This document shows positions 35,941 through 47,569 of a stretch of DNA of 64,000 nt, in pieces. Made by a program: the position numbers and the translations under genes. Source of the stretch: Annona cherimola (Eukaryota > Streptophyta > Magnoliopsida > Magnoliales > Annonaceae); NCBI GenBank assembly GCA_030490835.1, contig CM059971.1, positions 69,024,224 through 69,088,223 on the forward strand, written 5' to 3'. The notes beneath the pieces were generated by a model. The model made no database searches. It worked only from the letters and a program-made list of their open reading frames with translations, and was not told the origin of the DNA. Position 1 is the stretch's first letter. Each line of letters starts with the position of its first letter.

Positions 35941-36230
35941 TATTAATAAGTTAATCTTAATTTAAAACATGTAATATAATCATAGGCTTCTGTTTAGGTA
36001 ATCTATACCTTAAATCCAAAATAAAACTCAGATAATAAGACTTTAAAAAATTTACTTAAATCTACCATATTTAATCTCATTTAACTGCATTTAATCGCGT
36101 CTAATCGCATTTAATCACGTCTAACTAGGTCTAACCACATTTAAGCACATCTAACCACATCTAATTGCATCTAACTGCATTTAATCGCATCTTAGCACAT
36201 CTAATTTTTTATATTAATAAGATAATCCTA

Positions 36231-36960
36231 AGAGTACCTAAATTAAAATAATAAAATAAAATAAGTTTTAATTAATTTAAATTTAATTAATATATAATTA
36301 TCAAAATTATCTAAAATAATATTATTATAATTACAAAAAATTTATAACATATTAACCATTGAATTTTATTTTAAAAATTTACAAAAGTATTTGTAAACTA
36401 GAAGAAAATAAATATTTTTGATTAACTTAATTTTCAATTCAAAAGTGCACCTGGGTGCATTTAGGTATATTTATTTTTCTATTCTTAGCCCTTTAGTTCA
36501 CTAAATATCAAATGGGGGCCTGAAATCCGGTTACCCAAAATTTTAAAATCTTTTGGCAACGTCCACCTACAGTTTAAAAGAATTTAGATTTTTTATTTCA
36601 GAATTTAATAAGTATATTTTTCTTTAAATTTATTTTATTCAAATAGGGGAAGCAATTTTAATTTTCGGGTTTCGAAATTTCGCATTATTTTAAGCGATGT
36701 TAAATATTTTTAGATTGGTGAATGATTGTATTTTTAGAGTTGTGAATGATTATATTTTTGAAGTACATGGAAATAATTATTTTAATTAATCATCCATGCT
36801 TTTTTTTTTTATAAAATTTGTGTGAGCAACAATATAAGTTAAAAATAATAAAAATTAAACAAAAAATATTAATTTATATTAAATAAAAATTGTATTTATG
36901 TGATTTGGGGAAGTATTTTTTCTTTTATCATTATGATTGACGTAGAATTGAAAATATTTT
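36231..36960. other. AT-rich noncoding DNA between arrays A and B
   Basis: No gene found. Confidence 0.5.
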
Positions 36961-37879
36961 AATGGTTCATATTTCCAAAATTGAAATTGCATGTACATGA
37001 AATTTTTGGACACCGTCGGAGTACCGTTATCATGCTCCATCTTCTATGCTCCACCATCTTCCCCAAATCAAAGACAGCCAATGCTGCTCGTTTTCCTGCT
37101 CCAAATCAAAGCAGCAAGGGCAACAGTAAAATTAGAAATAGTAAGATTTGTCATGAATGGCCCGAGTCATCTTCTCCCAAATCGACATTGCGTATTTTCT
37201 CTTCCATAGATTTTGCCAGTTTGCCACCCATCAATTTCGGCGAACGAAAACTGAGTTGCATATAGAAAATCCAAATCTGGTGTGAGTTGCTACCGATTTA
37301 CTCACAAGCTAGCATCAATTTCTCTCCAAGAACCGGCAATTGACAACAACTTCATCGTCCAACCTCGCGGTCGATTACAATAGATCATTAAACTCGAAAC
37401 CAATCTGCACATCCTCACAGCTCTAATGAATCCTGTAATCTCAACCCTGAAATCTTACAATTTCTACTTTAATCTCCACGCTATGAGAGAGGAGGAACGA
37501 CTATTTTATCGAACGCGATTAGCTCAGTGGTGACTTCGGCATCGGGGTTCTCCAAACCAGCTATATGGGCACCATAACTGATCTGCGAAAATCAGTAGGC
37601 AACTTGCATCCATCCGGCATCAGCAAAGAAACCCCAAAAACAATGGCTGCACATTTGCTGCCCTTTGCATGGTTGTGGGAAAGACTAGATTGAAATTGGA
37701 AAGGGAAAAGGAGAAAAAACACAACTGAACTCTAGGATCATCACCACACTAGCCATGACTGTTTGCTCGGGAGGGAGGGAGGATGATAGATGGAGCGGGA
37801 GAGGCGCGAGTCAAATGTCGAGAATTCCATGTCTTCCTTCCGATTCTCTTAGCTTCCCAAAATACCCTTTTCAATCTTG
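36961..37879. other. GC-richer segment of unknown origin left of array B
   Basis: Base composition shifts sharply from the AT-rich surroundings. Overlapping ORFs occur on the plus strand (36981-37265) and minus strand (37749-38018), but none resembles a known family. The 3' edge (CTTCCCAAAATACCC...CCAACCCATGGGAAG) resembles 45670-45770. It may be captured or leader sequence of a composite element. Confidence 0.4.
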
Positions 37880-38302
37880 AGCACCAACCCATGGGAAGTG
37901 CTTCCCATGAGAAAAAAAAGGAAGCAGGGGCAATGTGGTAATTTTCCATCGTGAGTATATTTGTTTCAAAACGTGAGTATGTTTGTTTTTTGATAAATTT
38001 TGTATTATATACATACAAAATCTAAATCTATTCTATTCATTTGATAGATCAATTAGTAAAACGTATGTAAACATAATTTTTCATTATTTGACCATTTTTA
38101 AAAATATTAGTACACAAAAAATAATTTTTTAATAAGATTTCATTATAATTGGTAAAGTTGAAAAATATAATTTTTATTAGAAGTTATGTTATATTATTTA
38201 AAGTTAATATAATTAAGGTACTCTCAAGAATAACAATTTCTTATATTTTTCTTGATTTTTTGAAAATTTATTAATATTTTTTTATTTTCCGAATATAATA
38301 GA
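37880..38302. repeat. Left flank of array B, shared with array A
   Basis: Collinear with 32680-33105 (see that entry). It has fewer differences to a CpG-containing ancestor and leads directly into the first decamers of array B. Confidence 0.75.
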
Positions 38303-40009
38303 ATCTAACCGTGTCTAACTGTGTCTAACCGAGTCTAATCGTGTCTAACCGTGTCTAACCGTATCTAATTTTTGAAATTAATAATTTAATCCTAATTTAA
38401 CACCTGTAATATGATCCTAGGGCCCTTATAAGGCTATTTATATCTTAACAACCAAATTTGAAACCCAAATAATATGATTTAATCAAATCACCATAATCTA
38501 ACTGTGTCTAACAGAGTTTAACCGTGTCTAACCGCGTCTAATTATGTCTAACCGCGTCTAACCGTGTCTAATTTTTTAAATTAATAATTTAATCATAATT
38601 TAACACCTGTAATATGATCCTAGGGCCCTTATAAGGCCATTTATATCTTAACAACCAAATTTGGAACCCAAATAATAGGATTTAATAAAATCACCATAAT
38701 CTAACTGTGTCTAATCGTGTCTAACCATGTCTAACTGCGTCTAACCGTGTCTAACCGTGTCTAATTTTTGAAATTAATAATTTAATCCTAATTTAACACC
38801 TGTAATATGATCCCAGGGCCCTTGTAAGGCCATTTATATCTTAACAACCAAATTTGAAACCCAAATAATATGATTTAATAAAATCACCATAATCTAACCG
38901 TGTCTAACCGCGTCTAACCGTGTCTAACCGTGTCTAATTTTTGAAATTAATAATTTAATCCTAATTTAACACCTGTAATATGATCCTTGGGCTCTTGTAA
39001 GGCCATTTATATCTTAACAACCAAATTTGAAACCCAAATAATATGATTTAATAAAATCACCATAATCTAACCGTGTCTAACCGCGTCTAACCGTGTCTAA
39101 TTTTTGAAATTAATAATTTAATCATAATTTAACACCTGTAATATGATCCTAGGGCCCTTATAAGGCCATTTATATCTTAACAACCAAATTTGGAACCCAA
39201 ATAATAGGATTTAATAAAATCACCATAATCTAACTGTGTCTAACCATGTCTAACTGCGTCTAACCGTGTCTAACCGTGTCTAATTTTTGAAATTAATAAT
39301 TTAATCCTAATTTAATACCTGTAATATGATCCTAGGGCCCTTGTAAGGCCATTTATATCTTAACAACCAAATTTGAAACCCAAATAATATGATTTAATAA
39401 AATCACCATAATCTAACCGTGTCTAACCGCGTCTAACCGTGTCTAATTTTTGAAATTAATAATTTAATCATAATTTAACACCTGTAATATGATCCTAGGG
39501 CCCTTATAAGGCCATTTATATCTTAACAACCAAATTTAGAACCCAAATAATAGGATTTAATAAAATCGTCATAATCTAACCGTGTCTAACTGCGTCTAAC
39601 AGCGTCTAACCGTGTCTAACCGCGTCTAACCGTGTCTAACCGCGTCTAACCGTGTCTAACCGTGTCTAATTTTTGAAATTAATAATTTAATCCTAATTTA
39701 ACACCTGTAATATGATCCTAGGGCCCTTGTAAGGCCATTTATATCTTAACAACCAAATTTGAAACCCAAATAATATGATTTAATAAAATCACCATAATCT
39801 AACCGCGTCTAACCGCGTCTAATTTTTAAAATTAATAATTTAATCGTAATTTAACACCTGTAATATGATCCTAGGGCCCTTATAAGGCCATTTATATCTT
39901 AACAACCAAATTTGGAACCCAAATAATAGGATTTAATAAAATCGTCATAATCTAACCGTGTCTAACTGCGTCTAACCGCGTCTAACCGTGTCTAACCGAA
40001 TCTAATTTT
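38303..40009. repeat. Array B: satellite with 133-bp cores and 10-bp steps
   Basis: Nine cores are separated by runs of a decamer (consensus TCTAACCGYG). Using ATAATTTAAT as marker, cores lie at 38381, 38584, 38777, 38950, 39113, 39296, 39459, 39682 and 39835. The eight intervals are 203, 193, 173, 163, 183, 163, 223 and 153, each exactly 133 + 10n with n = 7, 6, 4, 3, 5, 3, 9 and 2; direct counts of decamers agree. Each core holds GGGCCC next to CCTTATAAGG or CCTTGTAAGG. Noncoding. Confidence 0.95.
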
Positions 40010-40990
40010 TTTTTATAATTTATGAATTTTTTACCTATTCTATTTATTTTGCAAAATATATATACTTAAATATTTATTCGAGGTCTAAATAAATTTAGAA
40101 CTAAATAAATATATAAATTTATAATTAAAAATATTAACTCCACTTGATTAAATGAAATAGAAATTTACGTAAAGATATAAAATAGTAAAAAATATTATAT
40201 ATATGACGTTGTAGAACCAAAATTTTGATAAATTATATATAACTGTGACTTAGATTTAATATGTAAATATATGTTACTTTTTGGAATTGGTTAAATGATC
40301 AATTTTGCATATAACTATATTTAATAGAAATTTTATAACTAAATTTCTTAAAATTATAAAATAATATTATTATAGTGATTATTAGATTGTTTATTTAATA
40401 TATCAATTTTAAAGTTATATTCAAGATTATTTCAAACATCATTTTTATGTGGATAAATAATCCTATAATATTATTAAATTCTAATGCATCTTAATCTAAG
40501 AACTTTTTATATTTTACACGAGAATAGTTTTTTTTTTCTAAAAGCAAATGTAACCCACTTACATTTGATTTTGTTCTATAATAAAATTAAGGATTTTGAA
40601 CAATATTGTGAACCGTAAGTTTTTTTTATTCTATTATAAAAATGGGTATCATCCAAGAGGTTGTAACTTAGGTTTTCACCAAATCAAAAGCGTTGATAAT
40701 TTTTTTTTATAGAATCGCATCCTTCAAAATTGAACTTAAATAAAATGAAGATGTTGGGAATAAATAAGAATTCAAAACAAATTTAATCAATAAATTATAG
40801 GTTTCAATATAGTTTTAACATCCACAAAGAACAAGATAAAATTTTCAGCACTAGGATGCTGACTCTTTAGATAAAATTGCTACAGCAAAATGGGTCAAAA
40901 TTGCTACAGTAAAATTGCAAACATCCGATTACATGTTTATCTGTATGGTTTAATATGTTGCAGCAAATGCTTAAATAATCCCCAAATTCA
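40010..40990. other. AT-rich right flank of array B
   Basis: No gene. 40305-40385 (TATATTTAATAGAAATTTTATAAC... AAAATTATAAAATAATATTATTA) resembles 43728-43800, to the right of array C, in the same orientation. Confidence 0.45.
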
Positions 40991-41340
40991 CTTCTGGGCA
41001 CACATCTGGGTTCATTATTTACTATAGATTCACCCAATACTTTTCTTTTTTGAAAATCTGACGAATCTACGGAGTTTGGGCAAAAAGTGGACGAATTATA
41101 AAAGCTTATAATTCTTATTGAATCTTTAATAAAAAATATGAAAATTTTGTAAAACTTAATTGGCGTACCCACGGAGGGATCTACTGGAACAGATCTGAGA
41201 AATGCATGTATACCATAATTTTGAACAAAAGATATTGGATTTCGCATCCCGTCAAATGTATAACCGAAATTAAATTGATGCAGAATTTTTTTCTTTGTTT
41301 TTCAGTCTGTTCACATGTTTCAGTGTAAGGGTTCGTCACT
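40991..41340. repeat. Dispersed repeat, copy 2 (first copy near 5980-6380)
   Basis: Matches 6100-6280 in the same orientation through the TACCCACGGAGGGATCTACT box at about 41166. No ORF of interest; the minus ORF across it is incidental. Confidence 0.5.
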
Positions 41341-41723
41341 TGCTGCAACCGTCCAAATAAATAATTTGTAGAATAATGGAAAATATTCGAAATATTTTCT
41401 AGTTTACTTACTTGATTTGGAGAATAATTACAAAAAGTGAAATAGTTTAATCGATTAGATTACATATGCATAAGCATTTTAATAAAAAGTTTAAAAAATT
41501 AAAATGCATATTTAGTGTGGGATAAAAGTTCTATGTACATATATGAACATTTTAATCTACTATGCATGATTAAATTTTTTAAAAATTTATTTTTTAGAAA
41601 ATACTTCTAGAAGAGGCCTACAAAATGATAAAAAGAATTTAAAAACATATGTAAGATAAATTCAAGAGGTGACTCGACGACTATATGTAATTACTTTTCT
41701 TTTTAAAAATATTTACTCATTTT

Positions 41724-42244
41724 TGGAGGCCCGCGGGACACATATATATTTTTAGAAAATAAAATATTCATTTTTGGACATCTGCGAGACACATATATAT
41801 TTTACAAAAAAATATTCATTTTTGGAGGCCCGGGGGACATATATATATTTTATAAAATAAAATATTCATTTTGGGATGCCCGCGGGACATGTATATATTT
41901 TAGAAAATAAAATATTCATTTTTGGACAACCGCGGGACACATATATATTTTTAGAAAATAAAATATTCATTTTTGGAGGTCTGCGGGACACATATATATA
42001 TTTTAGAAAACAAAATATTCATTTTTGGACGCCCGCGGGACACATATATATTTTAGAAAAATAAAATATTCATTTTTGGAGGCCCGCGGGACACATATAT
42101 ATTTTAGAAAAACAAAATATTCATTTTTGGAAGCCTGCGGGACACATATATATATTTTAGAAAATAAAATATTCATTTTTGGAGGCCCGCGAGACACATA
42201 TATTTTTAGAAAATAAAATATTCATTTTTGGATGCCCGCGGGAC

Positions 42245-42275
<31 letters not shown>

Positions 42276-43446
42276 AAATATTCATTTTGGAGGCCCGCGG
42301 GACACATATATTTTTAGAAAATAAAATATTCATATTCAGAGGCCCGCGGGACACATATATATTTTAGAAAATAAAATATTCATTTTTAGACGCTCGCGGG
42401 ACACATATATATTTTTAGAAAACAAAATATTCATTTTCGGATGCCCGCGGAACACATATATATTTTTAGTAAAACAAAATAATCATTTTTTGGACGCCCG
42501 CGGGACACATATATATTTTAGAAAAACAAAATAATTATTTTTTGGACGCCCGCGAGACACATATATATTTTAGAAAAACAAAACATTCATTTTTGGAGGC
42601 CCGCGGGACATATATATATTAGAAAACAAAATATTCATTTTCAGAGGCCCGCAGGACACATATATATTTTTAGAAAATAAAATATTCATTTTCGGAGGCC
42701 CACGGGACACGTAAATATTTTTAAAAATAAAATATTCATTTTTGGAGGCCCACGGGACACATATATATTTTAGTATAACAAAATAATCATTTTTTGGACG
42801 CCCGCAGGACACATATTTATTTTAGAAAAGTAAAATATTTATTTTTGGAGGCCCGCGGGACATATATATATTTTAAAAAATAAAATATTCATTTTTGGAT
42901 GCCCACGGGACATGTATATATTTTTGAAAATAAAATATTCATTTTTGGACGCCCGCGGGACACATATATATTTTTAGAAAATAAAATATTCATTTTTGGA
43001 CTCCCGCGGGACACATATATATTTTAGGAAAACAAAATATTCATTTTTGGAGGCTCGTGGGACATATATATTTTAAAAAATAAAATATTCATTTTTGGAC
43101 TCCCGCAGGGACATGTATATATTTTAGAAAATAAAATATTCATTTTTGGACTCCTGCGGGACACATATATATTTTTAGAAAATAAAATATTCATTTTTAG
43201 GGGCCCGCGGGACACACATATATTTTTAAAAAATAAAATATTCATTTTTGGACGCCCACGGGACACATATATATTTTAGAAAAATAAAATATTCATTTTT
43301 GGACGCCCGCGGGACATGTATATATTTTAGAAAATAAAATATTCATTTTTGGATGCCAGCGGGACACACATATATTTTTAGAAAACAAAATATTCATTTT
43401 TGGACGCCCACGAGACACATATATATTTTTAAAAAAACAAAACATT
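41724..43446. repeat. Array C: about 34 tandem units of about 51 bp
   Basis: Unit pattern: GGACGCCCGCGGGACACATA, an ATATATTTTTAGAAAATAAAAT stretch, then ATTCATTTTT. I count about 34 cores between 41730 and 43407, mean spacing about 51 bp. Each unit has a CCCGCGGG palindrome in an otherwise AT-rich repeat; many copies show C-to-T changes within it. Unit lengths vary by a few bases, mainly in the A-run and the TA-run. Many ORFs on both strands translate the array, but they are artefacts of its periodicity. Confidence 0.95.
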
Positions 43447-44689
43447 CATATTATGTAAACATATAATTTAAAATGTATGTACAATCATAGATTCAATGAT
43501 TATATCATGTAAATGTATAATTTAAAACGTAAATTTATATTATGTAAACATATAAAATATTAAAAATAAAATTTCAGATTATACATAAATTGTCGCATTT
43601 ATATCGCTACTAAGAAACTTACTTAAAATTTAATTTTCATATGTGCTACATAATCAGTGTGAAGATGGATGTGATTATAACGATTCATATGTTATGGAAG
43701 ACAATATCAATTTAAAAATAGAATACTATATTTAATAGAGATTTATAATAAAATTTATTAAAATTATAAAATAATGTTATTACAGTTTATATTACAAATT
43801 TAACGTATTAATATACTAATTGTGATTTATTGTTACTAGAATTAATAAATTTTAAAAAAATATATATATATAACCGTTATATCCATAAAATCTTAACAAA
43901 GTGGTATGATTTTATGTAAATGAGGGGCATAAAAATTTGATGAATTTTAAAAAAATATAGGGTAATTTTCATCTTAACATATAGGCATTAAATTAAACAA
44001 AAGATATTTACATTTTTAATAGTAAAAAGTATATCGGTCACCCTCTATTGTTATAAATTTTTTGCAAATCAAAATAAATTAAGGTAAGAAACTTTATAAA
44101 AAGATAAAAATTTGTATTAAACTCACGCACACGCAACACTCTATTAAAAAAGAGAAAAATTAAACCGACCTCCCACCCACGCGCCCTTTCACATACATTA
44201 TTATATTAATAATTATATCTAAAAAATAAATTAGATCTTCATTTACAATATATATTCAAATTCGTTAAGCTAATTATTTCACCCTTCCAATTTTCAAATT
44301 TTTTCATCTTAAGAAGATTTTATATGAAAACTTTTTGATGATTATATTTTATATAAAATCTTTTAATTGACTACGTTTGTGAATTGAATAATTGGACATC
44401 TATACAAATCTAAAAAATTCCAACTACATAAAAGATTTATTTTTACAAGTTTATTTAAAATATATAAATAGAAACTTTATGAAAAAATTACATTATTTTG
44501 TAGTTATTTTATATCATTTTCACAAAATGTTAAGAGAAATTACACTGAAATTGGGGTTTTGATACAATAAGTATGATATTTATATTTTTTACACAAATAT
44601 TATATTTATATAATTTGGGGATTCTATTAGATTATTGAAATTTTTTTGTAAAATTGTTTTGAAAAATAACAATCTGCATGTGCATGAAT
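43447..44689. other. AT-rich right flank of array C
   Basis: No gene. 43447-43560 has short repeats of a TATGTAAACATATAATTTAAAA motif. 43728-43800 resembles the right flank of array B. Confidence 0.45.
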
Positions 44690-45900
44690 TTAGGTGGGCC
44701 GTTAGACCACTAGCCCTCTAATTTCTGTCCGTCGCGACAAATGAGGCATGGTGCATCACCCTCTACGAATCCATCTCGACAAATCAAGGACAGTGCATCA
44801 CCCTCTACGGATCGCAGCCAAACCCTAGCAAGTAGCCACACACCTGCCTCAAAACCCACTAGCCGTCGGCCGCTGGATCGCCGATCGGAATAGACCAATG
44901 ACTCGCCGATGGCTTGCTAACTGTGATGCCTAATTCACCAAACTAGATCTGTTCTCCAATCGCCTGAATCTAAAAAAAATTAATGTTGTAGCTTTCTTCT
45001 CTTCTGCCGATGGATGCTGCCAATTGCCGCTCGAACCCACCCGCTTCAACTCAGCCATGATTTTTGCCTGCAACTCCTTTGTTCTTTCAACTACCTTTTC
45101 CTCTCCTCTCTCGATCTTTGACTCTGTTCTTCTAACTTCGCTTCCCTCTGCATAAGGCTTAACCACATTATCTATTGATGCCACGAATCTAGCACTGTTA
45201 TCGATCCCATAGCCCATTGTACTATAATGTTTGGAACATCATTTCCAGGATAAGATTGATCTATTATATCTGAAGAAGGTATCCATGGTCAAGGAACTGA
45301 AACAACGATAACCACATCAAAGTAGGTTTCTTGCTTCTTTTTTGTCGGGATGTGCAGCTGTCGGGATGGGACAATGGGATGCAGGGGCAGAGACGTGTGG
45401 CCGCCGGGATGGGAGAATGGGAGGCAGGGCAAAGAGGTGCAGCTGAACTTTAGGGTTCGGATGAGGAAACGGGATGGGAGGCAAAAGTAAGGATGGGCGG
45501 CCGCCGGGATGTGCGGCTGTCGGGATGGGAGACGAGAGAATGGGAGGCAGGGGCAGAGACGTGCGACTGATTCGTAGGGAGAAGATGAGGAGAAGGGCGA
45601 TCGGATGAGGAGAAAGGCGCAGGGGACTGTTGCGTGTGGGAAGCAGCAACTGAGACCCTTCTCAAATTTTTTTTTTCCCAAAATGCCCTGATCAATCTCA
45701 ACCGTGGATTGAAGATCAATGGTTCGGATGAGGCTTCCTACGAAAAAAACGTAGGAAGCACTTCCTATGGGTTGGGCATCTTCAATCTTAGCCATCAACT
45801 GAAAATTGATGGTGCAGATGCAACTTCCCCTGAGAAAAACACGGGAACAACTTCCCCTGAGTTGAGGCTCATGGGAAAAGATGCCCACCGACATGTGCAT
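44690..45900. other. GC-rich segment of unknown origin right of array C
   Basis: A sharp rise in G+C. 44735-44830 has a local repeat (ACAAAT-AGG-CAGTGCATCACCCTCTACG, two copies about 50 bp apart). 45345-45570 has degenerate repeats of GCTGTCGGGATGGGAGAATGG-like and GCAGGGGCAGAGACGTG units. 45700-45870 has two related segments around GATCAATGGTTCGGATGAGGC and GATGGTGCAGATGCAACTTCC. On the minus strand a 95-codon ORF (45217-44930) encodes a charged, helical-looking sequence. Nothing recognised. Confidence 0.4.
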
Positions 45901-46119
45901 TGAATGAAGGTAGCATTATTCATTTATTCATTCTTTTTAGGTTGGGGATTTTTTTGGCTTCATGAATTCTTCACTCGTGCCTGCTATTCAAAGCAAGTAG
46001 TTGAGATTCGCCTACTAATGGGACCCACTATATTTTATTAGACTGTCACTAGTTTTAAAAAAAATCAAGATATATTATATATCTAAGAAATCGGTGTGTA
46101 TATATATATATTGTGTATA

Positions 46120-46480
46120 TATATATATATGAGAACCGATCCTGTGCAGTCCGCTGTAAAATGGACCCCACACATATTAAATTGTAATGAAACTTTATAC
46201 ACTCATTTATCCATATATAAATCATACTTTAGACGGTTTAGATATTGAAAAAACCACTTTAAACTTGATATTTACATTAAACTATTTTATTACGTTGATT
46301 TTGCACCATTTTAAGATGGGGACTACACACATGTTGGATTTGGATGAAAATTAGTATGCTAATAAAGTAAACAATTCTAAATACAATGGGTGGGGTGGAT
46401 TTTCTATTTATGATCAAGTGGGGCCCACAGTGCATGGACTGCACTGTGCAGTCGCATGCACTGGATTATTTCCTTATATA
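46120..46480. mobile_element. Possible MITE or dispersed repeat
   Basis: Bounded by GATCCTGTGCAGTCCGC near 46138 and by GACTGCACTGTGCAGTCGC near 46438, which read toward each other. The interior resembles parts of 13050-13900. A clear TSD was not seen; TA-repeats flank both sides. Confidence 0.45.
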
Positions 46481-47118
46481 TATATATATATATGTATTGT
46501 TGGCTTCTTGGCCAATTAGAATTGGCTTTTGAAAGAGTGATGTATCGACGAGGACTGATTGGTTAGTAGGTTTTTGGTACGCTGGAATTTATTCTATTCC
46601 GTTTATTTATTAGTTTTGGGAATATTTGAATTGGTAAGAACTTTGTATTCTACAATCTACATGCAAACAAAACTATCTAGAAACAAGGGGAAAAATAATT
46701 ATTAACGGAACGGACATAATGATATATATCTTAGAATTAATGTATTTCTTATTGATGCTATACAATATGACATCAGATACCACAATAAAGCTTATTCACT
46801 TGAGATGCAATAAACTATTATCTATGTATCTCTCTCTTAGAACTAATGTATTTTGTGAAACAAAGATGTGGAGTTCTTCCACCCTGGGAAATTTTCAATC
46901 AGATTTATTAGGAAAATTTCCACTCGTTTAACGCAAAAGGAATATTGTATTTCATGTAATAAAAATTGCAGCTAAATATCAATAACTCATGTTATTTTTT
47001 TTAAAAAATAATATTTATAAATTCAACAGGCGAGAGTCTATGATCTTTGTGTCTCGGGCTAAGTAGACTTGCATGGATTCTGACTATAATAATTTATGGG
47101 AAAGAAACTTTCAATGGA
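46481..47118. other. Noncoding DNA
   Basis: No gene or element boundary identified. Confidence 0.5.
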
Positions 47119-47569
47119 GAGTGTATTTAGGAAGTGATAAAAATTTTATTATAAAAGTTTTTAAATTTGAAGAGAATGATATGATATGGAAAGGGTAATG
47201 ACGATGAGTAAAGAGAATAAAGTTAAAATAAATAATTTAGTTATGTATAAATGATTAAAAATAAGATAAGTGTATAGTAAGATGTGAAAAAATAACTAAA
47301 AATAGGATAGTTGTGGAATTTGAAAAGAACGATATGATAAAAGTTTTTGAATTTGAAGAGAACGATATGATATGGTAAGGGTAATAATCAGAAGTAAAGA
47401 GAATAAAGTTAAAATTGATAATTTAGTTATGTAGAAATAGTTAAAAAATAGAATAAGTCTATAAGAAGATGTAAAAAATAATTTAAAAATAGAATAGTTA
47501 TAGAAAATGAAAATTTTTAGATAAAAAAGTTTTAAATTGACATTTTTTTCCTTATTGCTAAACACACCT
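47119..47569. mobile_element. Harbinger/Tourist-like MITE with internal duplication
   Basis: From about GAGTGTATTTAGGAAGTGATAAA to TGCTAAACACACCTG. The interior is duplicated: GAAGAGAATGATATGATATGG... (from about 47168) recurs from about 47352. It is thus longer than the usual 265-290 bp of the family. Confidence 0.6.

Larger units (their letters stand above)
33106..36230. repeat. Array A: decayed decamer-plus-core satellite
   Basis: Blocks of TCTAACCACA-like decamers alternate with an AT-rich core that contains AATAAGTTAATCCTAATTTAA. Core markers at 33375, 33570, 33802, 34031 and 34253 are 195, 232, 229 and 222 bp apart; the array resumes after an inserted element at 35941 and ends near 36210. 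The decamers here are mostly TCTAACCACA, TCTAACCATA or similar, where array B has CCGCG or CCGTG. The loss of CpG and the irregular spacing indicate greater age. Confidence 0.85.

Noticed and set aside
37510..37560. tRNA-like stretch GCGATTAGCTCAGTGGTGAC
   Set aside because: It resembles a D-arm, but no anticodon arm, T-arm or acceptor pairing follows.
38303..38360. TCTAACC decamers as telomere-related repeats
   Set aside because: The 10-bp unit with CCGYG is not a telomere variant and is interrupted by cores.
38303..40009. Array B as a CRISPR-like array
   Set aside because: Plant nuclear context, no cas genes, and the 'spacers' (cores) are themselves near-identical repeats.
41876..43266. 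ORFs with repeated PRDTYI / SRGPPKMNILF-type peptides
   Set aside because: They are translations of the 51-bp tandem array and appear on both strands.
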